From positions 1-25,467 of the IMG/VR virus record IMGVR_UViG_3300006947_000076: a DNA stretch of 25,467 nucleotides; one strand, written 5' to 3'. Shown piece after piece: positions 5,135 through 11,510 of this stretch. Every line of letters begins with the position of its first letter. The stretch's first letter is position 1. The notes under the pieces are model-generated. The model saw only the letters and a program-made list of their open reading frames with translations, was not told the origin of the DNA and did not search any database. The DNA comes from a virus. Position numbers and translations under genes: made by a program.

Positions 5135-5525
5135 CGCATTAGCAGGGCCAGTAACAGGTCTACTCGATAAGTTCATCGAAGACAAAGATGTAAAGAATCA
5201 GTTAGCACATGACATCAGTACCATGGCAGAAAAGCACGCACAAGAGCTTGCTAAAGGCCAGTTAGAAGTTAATAAAACAGAGGCAGCACACAAGTCCTTG
5301 TTTGTAGCTGGATGGCGACCCTTTATTGGGTGGGTTTGTGGTATAGGATTCTTGTCTAATTTTATTTTAATACCTATGGCAAACTTTGGGTTGGCAATAG
5401 CAGAAGCTGCTATTACTATTCCAATGATTGATACAACTCAGATGATGCCCGTATTGATGGGTATGCTAGGATTAGGCGCAATGAGAACAGTAGAGAAAGT
5501 ACAAAAAGTATCCAGAGAAAAGTGA
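5118..5525 (+). CDS. Holin, 3-TM GTA-type
   Basis: The 135-residue protein has a soluble N-terminal part (1-60, with a helical EKHAQELAKGQLEVNKTEA), then GWRPFIGWVCGIGFLSNFIL (65-84), a second hydrophobic segment at about 86-102 and a third at about 110-124 (MPVLMGMLGLGAMRTVEK). The GWRPFIGW entry into the first helix and the LGLGAMRTVEK ending are characteristic of the 3-TM holin family described for gene-transfer-agent release. It would form lesions in the inner membrane that free the endolysin. It overlaps the lysozyme by 17 bases and shares GTGA with the glycosyltransferase gene. Confidence 0.88.
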   Translation: MLQVLSALAGPVTGLLDKFIEDKDVKNQLAHDISTMAEKHAQELAKGQLEVNKTEAAHKSLFVAGWRPFIGWVCGIGFLSNFILIPMANFGLAIAEAAITIPMIDTTQMMPVLMGMLGLGAMRTVEKVQKVSREK

Positions 5526-6163
5526 GGATATTTGTAGGACACGACTCCAGACAGCCTGAGAACACACAGGCTTGTGTGGAGTCTATTAAACAATTCGGTC
5601 ACGAAGTTATACTTCTGGATCGCGCACAACTTCAAAGCGAGCATGGGTACTCAAGGGACGAAGACGGTTCCACTGAGTTTACTTATACTCGCTTTTTAGT
5701 TCCTTATCTATGTAACTATCAAGGCGGTGCCCTTTTCTGTGATGGAGATTTCATCTGGAGAAAAGACCCTGCTAAGATACTACTACACATAAAACCAGAT
5801 GTAGCAGTAAACTGCGTAAAACATCTAGTAAAGCAAGTACGTGAGGATATGAAGTTCTCGAAACACAAGAACGAGTGGTACCCTAGAAAATGGTGGTCTT
5901 CTCTAATGTACTTCGACTGCTCGCACCCCCACCTCAAACAACTAACAGTAGAGTGTATAAACGAAGCAGAAGCTTCCTGGCTTCATCGTATGACTTGGAC
6001 AGGAGAAATAGGAAGCCTACCAGAGACATTTAATTATCTAGTAGGTTATTATTCCTTTCTAAAAGACCCAGTAGCAGTACACTTTACAGATGGTACACCT
6101 CTCTACGGGGACTATGCCACAGAAGAATTCGCAGAGGACTATAATGACTTTAGAAGATTTTAA
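5522..6163 (+). CDS. Glycosyltransferase, GT-A fold (GT8-like), 213 aa
   Basis: The GTG start overlaps the holin stop. The N-terminus MRIFVGHDSRQPENTQACVE is the Rossmann-like opening of nucleotide-sugar transferases that act on 'visited' residues. R57 (YTRFLVPYL) leads into GGALFCDGDFIWRKDP, with the metal-binding DxD-type motif at D74-G75-D76. The rest (WWSSLMYFDCSHPHLK, then SLPETFNYLVGYY) matches the acceptor side of such enzymes. It probably moves a sugar from a UDP/GDP donor to a glycan, phage protein or DNA; which one is not visible. It is short compared with full-length GT8 enzymes (about 300 aa). It is co-transcribed with the next glycosyltransferase. Confidence 0.78.
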   Translation: MRIFVGHDSRQPENTQACVESIKQFGHEVILLDRAQLQSEHGYSRDEDGSTEFTYTRFLVPYLCNYQGGALFCDGDFIWRKDPAKILLHIKPDVAVNCVKHLVKQVREDMKFSKHKNEWYPRKWWSSLMYFDCSHPHLKQLTVECINEAEASWLHRMTWTGEIGSLPETFNYLVGYYSFLKDPVAVHFTDGTPLYGDYATEEFAEDYNDFRRF

Positions 6164-6872
6164 TGAGTACGTCAGAGGCAAGGATATAATCCTAGTAGGG
6201 AACGATCTTAACGCCCTGACTGTAGAAAATGGTAACTATATCAACGAGCATGACGTAGTTCTGCGCTTTGGTAAAGGTATCCCGAACGACAAGACTGGCA
6301 GGTATATAGGTGACTATACAGATATTTGGGTCACAGGACAGTTAAGACAGGCTAGTGTTACTAATATCCCAAAGGACACAAAGATACTCTTCAACAATTC
6401 TCTGTACTCTAAGAAGTTTGGTAGATTAAAAGAAGATCATCTACAGATGTATACGGAAGAAGAGATTTGTGCACTAGCAGAAGATTATGGTATACAAGAA
6501 GGGCGTCGACTAAGTGCAGGGTGTGTTACAAGTCATTGGTTGGCTAACCGAGTTTCTGGTTGGAAAAGTCTTACATGGGTTAACTTCGATTGTTTTCGTA
6601 ACTGGTTTGTGTACCACGATGACGGTGCAGGGAAAGACTCAATTGCAACCAGTTGGCACATACCCTTGCTAAGACAAGACTATGTAGGGTGGAGACCTTC
6701 TGAAGGCGATCAACATCCTGCTCACGATCCTGAAGTAGAACAGCGTATATACAAAGACCTTTTAACCTTTCCCAACACTTATTGGAAAGGAACCTTTGAA
6801 GATAAAAGCAAATTCATTCCTACCCCTAGGGTCGTATGGACACACGGAAGATCCGAAGCAACGAAAGAATAG
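6144..6872 (+). CDS. Sialyltransferase-like glycosyltransferase (GT29-like), 242 aa
   Basis: The N-terminal segment KDIILVGNDLNALTVENGNY (13-32) and the following EHDVVLRFGKG (35-45) reproduce the L-motif of GT29 sialyltransferases (VGN, then I...D.V.R.N). SAGCVTSHWLANRVSG (124-139) fits the S-motif position, and HPAHDPEVEQ (191-200) fits the short VS motif with its His and Glu. GT29 enzymes use CMP-sialic acid; whether this one does is unproven. There is no membrane anchor, unlike the Golgi enzymes. The ATG at 6144 follows GAGG and overlaps the previous gene by 20 bases; an earlier in-frame start at 6090 would overlap it by 74. Its stop codon lies inside the next promoter. Confidence 0.75.
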   Translation: MTLEDFNEYVRGKDIILVGNDLNALTVENGNYINEHDVVLRFGKGIPNDKTGRYIGDYTDIWVTGQLRQASVTNIPKDTKILFNNSLYSKKFGRLKEDHLQMYTEEEICALAEDYGIQEGRRLSAGCVTSHWLANRVSGWKSLTWVNFDCFRNWFVYHDDGAGKDSIATSWHIPLLRQDYVGWRPSEGDQHPAHDPEVEQRIYKDLLTFPNTYWKGTFEDKSKFIPTPRVVWTHGRSEATKE

Positions 6873-6875
6873 TTC

Positions 6876-6904
6876 TTGACAAGCATTCTGAAATTGCGTA
6901 TAAT
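6876..6904 (+). promoter_or_regulatory. Sigma70-type promoter, rightward
   Basis: TTGACA (6876-6881) and TATAAT (6899-6904) have a 17-base spacer, preceded by ATAGTTC whose TAG is the stop codon of the upstream gene. The 19 bases from the -10 onward are identical to those at the 11456-11484 promoter. Confidence 0.93.
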
Positions 6905-6930
6905 ACATATTCAATTTCAGAGAGTACCAC

Positions 6931-7524
6931 ATGAATTTATTCTACTTAGACGAAGACCTTGACAAATGTGCAGAGTTTCATGTTGATAAACACGTCAACA
7001 AAATGATACTAGAAGCCGCACAGCTTATCAATACAAATCTCTGGATAGATCATCTATTCGGTTTTGTTCCTCGTGCTATCACTAAAGAAGAGAATGCTAT
7101 TCTCCAGACTACTCGTAAGCAACAGAAAGAGCTTCCTATGGAAGACCGCATCTTTCCGTATCTGCCTACTATGCAGAACCACCCTAGTTGTGTATGGGTG
7201 CGTTCTTCGTTAGAAAATTACTTCTGGACAAACTGTTACGCCTTTGCTCTCGGTAGCGAAGCACACTATCGTTATGGTAGTGATCATAAAAGTCTAGCAA
7301 TGCTTAGAGCCTTGCCAGAACCTAAACACATGGAAGACCACGGCTTCACCAAGTTCGCCCTGGCAATGACAGAGGAGTTAAAGGACTATGATAATCCTAT
7401 ACAGTCTTATCGCAATTTCTATATGCTCGACAAAGCTACGTTCGCTGCGTGGAAACATAGAGACAAACCACACTGGTGGGACGAAGAACTAGCCGACTAT
7501 GACAACAGAATTTCAGGACAATAA
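6931..7524 (+). CDS. Conserved phage protein of unknown function, 197 aa
   Basis: The start MNLFYLDEDLDKCAEFHVDK is followed by HVNKMILEAAQLINT (21-35), then NHPSCVWVRSSLENYFW (83-99), and near the end PIQSYRNFYMLDK (155-167) and HWWDEELADYD. This order (HVDKHVNKMILE..AQ, NHP..VWVR, QSYRNFY) is a pattern I recall from conserved hypothetical proteins of marine and T4-like phages. Some carry tentative DNA-repair labels that I cannot verify. Conserved His, Asp and Tyr suggest an enzyme. It is first after its own promoter, with an AGAG ribosome site, and ends one base before the thyX start. Confidence 0.85.
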   Translation: MNLFYLDEDLDKCAEFHVDKHVNKMILEAAQLINTNLWIDHLFGFVPRAITKEENAILQTTRKQQKELPMEDRIFPYLPTMQNHPSCVWVRSSLENYFWTNCYAFALGSEAHYRYGSDHKSLAMLRALPEPKHMEDHGFTKFALAMTEELKDYDNPIQSYRNFYMLDKATFAAWKHRDKPHWWDEELADYDNRISGQ

Positions 7525-7525
7525 A

Positions 7526-8170
7526 ATGACAGTAAGATTAATATCAGCATCAGCAGAGAACATATTAGAAGATATCGCAATGATGGCTAGAGTATCAAAC
7601 CCTAGTAACCAGTATAATACTGAAACTTCAGAGAAGTTAGTACGGTATCTAATTAAACACAACCACTGGTCACCTTTTGAGATGGCTAGTATTACTATAG
7701 AGATTAACACTACTAGGGATATTGCTCACCAGATCGTGCGTCACCGTAGTTTTGCTTTTCAGGAGTTTAGCCAGAGATATGCAGACCCAAAAGAGATGGG
7801 CTATCCTTTTGAGCTACGAGAGTGTCGCTTACAAGACGCTAAGAACAGACAGAACAGTGTTGAAACGGATGACGATCTCTTACATAAGCATTGGATAGCA
7901 CAACAGAAGGGCGTAATTGATGCCGCCTCTAGTGCATATAACTGGGCTTTAGCTAATGGTATCGCTAAAGAGCAGGCCAGAGCCGTACTTCCAGAAGGCT
8001 TAACAAAGACTCGTCTTTATATGTCAGGAACTGTAAGATCGTGGATTCACTTTGTAGATGTACGCACTACACCAGGTACTCAGAAAGAGCATATGAATAT
8101 TGCACGAGAGTGTGCATATGAAATTAATAAGTTCTTTCCTATGATTAAGGACTTCGTACATGGAGATTAA
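7526..8170 (+). CDS. thyX: Flavin-dependent thymidylate synthase
   Basis: ThyX methylates dUMP to dTMP using methylenetetrahydrofolate, FAD and NADPH. The defining motif RHRx7S is present as R72-H73-R74...S82 (VRHRSFAFQEFSQRYA). KHNHWSPFEM (44-53) is the conserved 'H.S..EH'-type region and contributes to the substrate site. The C-terminal LPEGLTKTRLYMSGTVRSWI (about 157-176) matches the ThyX region with the catalytic Arg and Ser near the dUMP phosphate. The length of 214 aa is typical. The ATG at 7526 is preferred over 7499 because it follows AGGA and the prior stop by one base and fits the family start. It supplies dTTP for phage replication. Confidence 0.96.
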   Translation: MTVRLISASAENILEDIAMMARVSNPSNQYNTETSEKLVRYLIKHNHWSPFEMASITIEINTTRDIAHQIVRHRSFAFQEFSQRYADPKEMGYPFELRECRLQDAKNRQNSVETDDDLLHKHWIAQQKGVIDAASSAYNWALANGIAKEQARAVLPEGLTKTRLYMSGTVRSWIHFVDVRTTPGTQKEHMNIARECAYEINKFFPMIKDFVHGD

Positions 8171-8642
8171 AGACTTAAAAGGCTTTATCAATGTAGCTGC
8201 TAGCGGAGAGCTTCCGAAGTGGGAGGCTCCAGGCAAGAAGTTTGATAGTGAGAAACCTAAGATGTATCTTCTACCTCCAAAAGCTACAGTCGAAGTAGCT
8301 AAAGTATTGACCTTTGGTGCGGCTAAGTATGATGAAGATAACTGGCGTAAGCTAGAAGATGCCCAGAATAGATACAGTGGCGGTGCACTTCGGCACATAT
8401 TCTCCCATCTGGATGGAGAGCTAGAAGATCCAGAAACAAACTTATCGCATCTAGCACACGCTATTTGCTGTTTAATGTTTAAATTAGAATTGGAGTTAGA
8501 AGATGGGAAGGGTAAAGAAGAAAAGCTACGAGAACCTGACGAAGCAGAACATAGACAAAGTAATAGGACTCCTGAACCCTCCGAAAGTTGGCTCAACGGG
8601 CCAGCCTACTTCGGACCAAGCTACGGTAAAACCAATAAGTAA
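8160..8642 (+). CDS. dATP/dGTP diphosphohydrolase-type protein, 160 aa
   Basis: Residues 27-110 match the domain annotated in phages as dATP/dGTP diphosphohydrolase N-terminal: KFDSEKPKMYLLPPKA, then VLTFGAAKYDEDNW (49-62), ALRHIFSHLDGELEDPET (76-93) and SHLAHAICCLMF (96-107). These His, Asp and Glu positions are those of all-alpha MazG-like pyrophosphohydrolases that bind Mg2+ and cleave (d)NTP to (d)NMP. It may tune the purine dNTP pool next to ThyX. The domain is complete by about residue 113. Residues 115-160 are read out of frame over the start of the next gene and look like an unselected hydrophilic tail. The gene overlaps thyX by 11 bases. Confidence 0.78.
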   Translation: MEIKDLKGFINVAASGELPKWEAPGKKFDSEKPKMYLLPPKATVEVAKVLTFGAAKYDEDNWRKLEDAQNRYSGGALRHIFSHLDGELEDPETNLSHLAHAICCLMFKLELELEDGKGKEEKLREPDEAEHRQSNRTPEPSESWLNGPAYFGPSYGKTNK

Positions 8643-9252
8643 GAAAGAAGCGTGTGACATCCTTAACATTGCCTACAACACTACTAGGCTAAGTAAGATT
8701 ATAGAAGATCATAATGATCAAAAAGCATATACTAAAAAACGTAAGTCAGCTTTGCGGGGTCGTCCAGCGAGTGATGCAGAAATCTCTGAAGCGTGCACAG
8801 ATTTCCTCGGAGGACATACTCTTACAGATATTTCAAAACGACTCTTTCGTTCAGCAGGGTTTGTACGAACAATTCTTGAAAGAGTTGGAGTCCCGGCACG
8901 ACCCGCAAACAAAGAAGAAAGACTAACGCCTCATTATTTTCCTGATGAGTGTGTGTCAGACGATTTCGCTTACGGGGAAGTAGCGTGGTCATCAACGTAT
9001 CATAGTACAGTAATAGTTAAAGAACGACTGACTCCAGAGTTCCTTGAAAGTAAGAAGGGCATGACCGTGGTAGACTATGAGTCTAAGTATGGCTGTCCAT
9101 GTTACGCAATTTATATAGTACAAGATGTAGATAGTGAGGACACCTTCTTTTCTAGCGTACAAGCAGGCGGTTTTAGTGCGTATGCTCCCGCGTATGAGCT
9201 AGGCAAGCTACTACATTTAGAAAAGTATGGTGTAAACTTGCAGAGGTTATGA
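8503..9252 (+). CDS. Conserved phage protein with two helix-turn-helix regions, 249 aa
   Basis: It begins MGRVKKKSYENLTKQNIDKV. A first helix-turn-helix is at about residues 45-68 (ISKKEACDILNIAYNTTRLS) and a second at about 91-131 (DISKRLFRSAGFVRTILERV, then GVPARP). The second half (ERLTPHYFPDECVSDDFAYG, then SVQAGGFSAYAPAYELGKLL) is a separate globular domain. I recall the same order in conserved phage proteins without assigned function; the helices suggest DNA binding or recruitment of transcription. The basic KKKSYENLT start is conserved in that memory, so the 8503 ATG (GGAG eight bases upstream) is preferred even though it overlaps the previous frame by 140 bases. Confidence 0.82.
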   Translation: MGRVKKKSYENLTKQNIDKVIGLLNPPKVGSTGQPTSDQATVKPISKKEACDILNIAYNTTRLSKIIEDHNDQKAYTKKRKSALRGRPASDAEISEACTDFLGGHTLTDISKRLFRSAGFVRTILERVGVPARPANKEERLTPHYFPDECVSDDFAYGEVAWSSTYHSTVIVKERLTPEFLESKKGMTVVDYESKYGCPCYAIYIVQDVDSEDTFFSSVQAGGFSAYAPAYELGKLLHLEKYGVNLQRL

Positions 9253-9262
9253 AAAATATTTC

Positions 9263-9291
9263 TTGACGTGGAGCTTAAAATCCCATATAAT
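9263..9291 (+). promoter_or_regulatory. Sigma70-type promoter, rightward
   Basis: TTGACG (9263-9268) and TATAAT (9286-9291) are 17 bases apart, preceded by ATATTTC. The transcribed start carries the recurrent TTC...AATTTAGAG that also supplies the ribosome site of the next gene. Confidence 0.88.
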
Positions 9292-9317
9292 AGTCTTTCA
9301 AATTTAGAGAGGAAGCC

Positions 9318-9755
9318 ATGGGCGACCGATTTTACAATCAGCAACTTAAAACTCTGGGCAATTGTCCAGGTAATAAAAACCCTAACAAGAGGACACGAAA
9401 AGTGGCTTGGGATGACGATAAAAAAGCAGAAGCAGTAACTCTATACGAAGCAGCATCACCTACTCCAGAAACATCTATGGAGATCGTAAAAGACATTGCA
9501 GAAGAACTAGACGAATCACCAAATGGTGTTCGTATGATTTTAACAAAGGCTGGCGTCTACGTTAAAAAGACCCCCGCAGCAAAAGCAGCATCAACAGGCT
9601 CTACTGGAGGCACTCGTGTTTCTAAAGTAGCAGCTCAAGAAGCTCTTACTGCCGCGATCACTGATGCAGGCAAAGCAGTTGACGAAGAGATTATCTCTAA
9701 GTTGACAGGCAAAGCGGCACAGTACTTTACTACTCTTCTTTCAAACGAAGAGTAA
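9318..9755 (+). CDS. SANT/HTH-like DNA-binding protein, 145 aa
   Basis: After a basic N-terminus (NPNKRTRKVAWDDDKKAEAV), a single SANT/HTH-like module spans about residues 31-82: a tryptophan and acidic helix, then IVKDIAEELDESPNGVRMIL and TKAGVYV, with NGVRMILTKAG as the recognition-type helix. A Lys/Ala/Thr/Gly-rich linker (83-105) leads to a helical C-terminal domain (VDEEIISKLTGKAAQYFTTL). From memory this is a conserved phage protein without a proven role. Its own promoter, a strong AGAGGA site and an immediate UUCG-loop terminator point to high expression as a near-monocistronic unit. The module resembles those at 3626-3796 and 12265-12990. Confidence 0.85.
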   Translation: MGDRFYNQQLKTLGNCPGNKNPNKRTRKVAWDDDKKAEAVTLYEAASPTPETSMEIVKDIAEELDESPNGVRMILTKAGVYVKKTPAAKAASTGSTGGTRVSKVAAQEALTAAITDAGKAVDEEIISKLTGKAAQYFTTLLSNEE

Positions 9756-9762
9756 TAAAACA

Positions 9763-9797
9763 AAAACCTCACTAGGTTCGCCTAGTGGGGCTTTTTT
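9763..9797 (+). terminator. Intrinsic terminator (UUCG loop)
   Basis: A 10-bp stem (9767-9776 with 9781-9790, one G·U pair) closed by a TTCG tetraloop is followed by six Ts at 9792-9797 and preceded by an A-run. It lies directly after the SANT-like gene. No promoter is visible before the next two genes, so some read-through is expected. Confidence 0.93.
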
Positions 9798-9872
9798 GCA
9801 TCTACTATAAATCACCTCTGAGTAAGTACATAGTAATAATGATTGCTAAACTACTACCAGAAGGAAACTATA

Positions 9873-10145
9873 GTGAAAAAGCAAGAACTGGCACAGTTAG
9901 TGCATGATTATGGAGACGCTATCATTACCTATCGTAGTGAGCACTCCAGAAAGTTAAAATACAATGTTTGTACTCTCGACTTCTCTACGCCCTATATACA
10001 GAAGAAAAAGAATCGCGCTTCAGAAACAGATGATACTCTTCTGTTCTTTTGCTGGGATACTGATTCGTACCGTTTATTAAAGCCCGGAAGTGTATCTAGT
10101 GTAGTACCTCTCTCATCTATCTTGAAAAACGATAGGAGACCGTAA
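9873..10145 (+). CDS. Conserved phage protein of unknown function, 90 aa (GTG start)
   Basis: A frame reaches back to 9843, but the GTG at 9873 follows AAGGAA by about six bases and begins the conserved-looking KKQELAQLVHDYGDAIITYR. The middle (SRKLKYNVCTLDFSTPYI) and the end (DDTLLFFCWDTDSYRLLKPG, then SVVPLSSILKN) match, from memory, a small conserved protein of marine phages with no known role. It seems to be a small beta-rich domain, possibly SH3-like. Its TAA shares an A with the ATG of the PC4-like gene. It lies downstream of a terminator with no promoter of its own. Confidence 0.8.
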   Translation: MKKQELAQLVHDYGDAIITYRSEHSRKLKYNVCTLDFSTPYIQKKKNRASETDDTLLFFCWDTDSYRLLKPGSVSSVVPLSSILKNDRRP

Positions 10146-10444
10146 TGGACTTACACGAGGCTCCTGAAGCCTACTCCCGTGTAATACATTATGACTCTCT
10201 CAAGGAAGTTCAGGTTAGACTAACCATCAATACCTTTCGTGGCATAGAGTATTTGCATTTGCGTAAATACTACATGGACTTCGATGAAGAATGGAAACCT
10301 ACGCCTGAAGGTGTAGCAATGCCACTTGATCTTAGTAACTCACGCGAGATGTTTATGGGGTTGGTAGAGATACTATCACTAGCAGAGTCAAAAGAAATGG
10401 TTGAGGAACATTTTTTAGATTTAATTAAGGATCTGTATAAATAG
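10145..10444 (+). CDS. PC4-like single-stranded DNA-binding protein, 99 aa
   Basis: Residues 20-62 follow the PC4/p15 transcriptional-coactivator fold: a strand (VQVRLTINTFRGIEYLHLRK) then YYMDFDEEWKPTPEGVAMPL. In PC4 proteins the matching stretch reads as 'R.F.G....DIR.YY.......PG.KGI.L', so the Arg, the YY-D and the K-P-T-x-x-G are in place. A C-terminal helix (EMFMGLVEILSLAESKEMVE) follows. PC4-like proteins bind ssDNA as dimers and act in transcription or replication; phage T5 also encodes one. Its place before the ligase genes suggests a replication role. It is coupled to the 90-aa gene (TAATG), and its stop TAG lies within the next promoter. Confidence 0.75.
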   Translation: MDLHEAPEAYSRVIHYDSLKEVQVRLTINTFRGIEYLHLRKYYMDFDEEWKPTPEGVAMPLDLSNSREMFMGLVEILSLAESKEMVEEHFLDLIKDLYK

Positions 10445-10447
10445 TTC

Positions 10448-10476
10448 TTGACTCTTATCTTAAAACTGCGTATAAT
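10448..10476 (+). promoter_or_regulatory. Sigma70-type promoter, rightward
   Basis: TTGACT (10448-10453) and TATAAT (10471-10476) have a 17-base spacer. The ATAGTTC upstream context includes the stop codon of the PC4-like gene. It drives ligase subunit A. Confidence 0.92.
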
Positions 10477-10501
10477 AAACTTTCTTATTTAGGGAAATAA
10501 T

Positions 10502-11431
10502 ATGCGAGAGTTTTTAGATCGGGCAAGTAAGTTATACTACGAAGGTACTCCTCTTCTTTCAGATGCGGAGTTTGACTTCCTAGCAACTAAACATAACTAC
10601 ACGACAGTTGGGTATGAGGTTACTGATGCAGTGCCACATACATACCAAATGTATTCGTTGCAGAAGTGTTTTGACCTTACTAAAGCTCCGATTAACATTC
10701 TTGAATGCATAGTATCCCCTAAACTAGATGGAGCAGCAGTATCTATTCTATATGTCAACGGTGAGTTAGCGTTAGCGTTAACACGCGGTGACGGCATACA
10801 TGGTAGAGACATCACTGATAAGATGAAGCATTTAGTACCTAATATTATTAAGTACTCAGGTGTTGTTCAGATTACAGGTGAAGTTGTTGCTCCAAGTAGT
10901 GTTACAAATTCTCGTAACTTTGCTTCGGGATCTCTCGGACTTAAAGGACTCAAGGGTCTTGAAGAGTTCATGCAAAGGCCCTTGGTCTTTGTAGCCTATG
11001 ATAGTAGTAATCTTTATGATAACTACTCTGAGGAGATGAACTGGCTTCGTCATGGTTGTGGCTTTAATGTTGTAACCTTGTTCGATTGTACTCGCTATCC
11101 TACGGATGGTACAGTATACAAGTTATGGGATGGCAACAAGTTTAGAGACTTGGGTCACACTGCTAAACATCCTCGCGGTGCGTTTGCTCTTAAAGAACAA
11201 GCCACTGGCGTGGAGACTACTCTCCTAGATGTCGTATGGCAGATAGGCAAGAGTGGGGTTGTAAGTCCTGTAGCAATCCTGTCCCCGATTACGATTGGTG
11301 ATGCGGTTGTTGCTAGGGCTACACTACACAACATTGAGTATATACGCGACCTCAACCTTGAGATAGGTTGTAGTGTAGAAGTAATACGCTCAGGAGAGAT
11401 CATACCTCGTGTCGTAAGACGCATAGATTGA
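10502..11431 (+). CDS. ligA: NAD+-dependent DNA ligase, N-terminal subunit (adenylation + OB)
   Basis: This is the catalytic half of a split NAD+ ligase that seals nicks, using NAD+ to adenylate a lysine. The N-terminal ASKLYYEGTPLLSDAEFDFL (8-27) is the Ia region that binds the NMN half of NAD+. The active-site lysine is K74 in SPKLDG, followed by TRGDG (94-98), GEV with E127 (motif III) and RNFASGSLG (138-146). VVWQIGKSGVVSPVA (about 243-257) and ATLHN (about 273-277) are the end of the adenylation domain and the OB fold. The protein stops at 309 aa, where a bacterial LigA of about 670 aa continues into zinc finger, HhH and BRCT. Those are encoded by the next gene. Phage T5 also has a two-subunit ligase. 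Confidence 0.93.
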   Translation: MREFLDRASKLYYEGTPLLSDAEFDFLATKHNYTTVGYEVTDAVPHTYQMYSLQKCFDLTKAPINILECIVSPKLDGAAVSILYVNGELALALTRGDGIHGRDITDKMKHLVPNIIKYSGVVQITGEVVAPSSVTNSRNFASGSLGLKGLKGLEEFMQRPLVFVAYDSSNLYDNYSEEMNWLRHGCGFNVVTLFDCTRYPTDGTVYKLWDGNKFRDLGHTAKHPRGAFALKEQATGVETTLLDVVWQIGKSGVVSPVAILSPITIGDAVVARATLHNIEYIRDLNLEIGCSVEVIRSGEIIPRVVRRID

Positions 11432-11455
11432 TTGCTACCTTCGCAAAAATAGTTC

Positions 11456-11484
11456 TTGACTACAAACCCAAAGTTCCGTATAAT
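11456..11484 (+). promoter_or_regulatory. Sigma70-type promoter, rightward
   Basis: TTGACT (11456-11461) and TATAAT (11479-11484) are separated by 17 bases. It sits between the two ligase genes and drives subunit B and the SANT-like array gene. Confidence 0.92.
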
Positions 11485-11510
11485 ACATATTCAATTTGAG
11501 AGGAAACTAA

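Noticed and set aside
8024-8596. A 190-aa minus-strand frame rich in serine and leucine
   Set aside because: It is antisense to thyX and the diphosphohydrolase gene and has shadow-like composition with no ribosome site or promoter.
9839-9907. A 22-aa frame starting with ATG before the 90-aa gene
   Set aside because: It has no ribosome site and overlaps the well-supported GTG start at 9873 in another frame.
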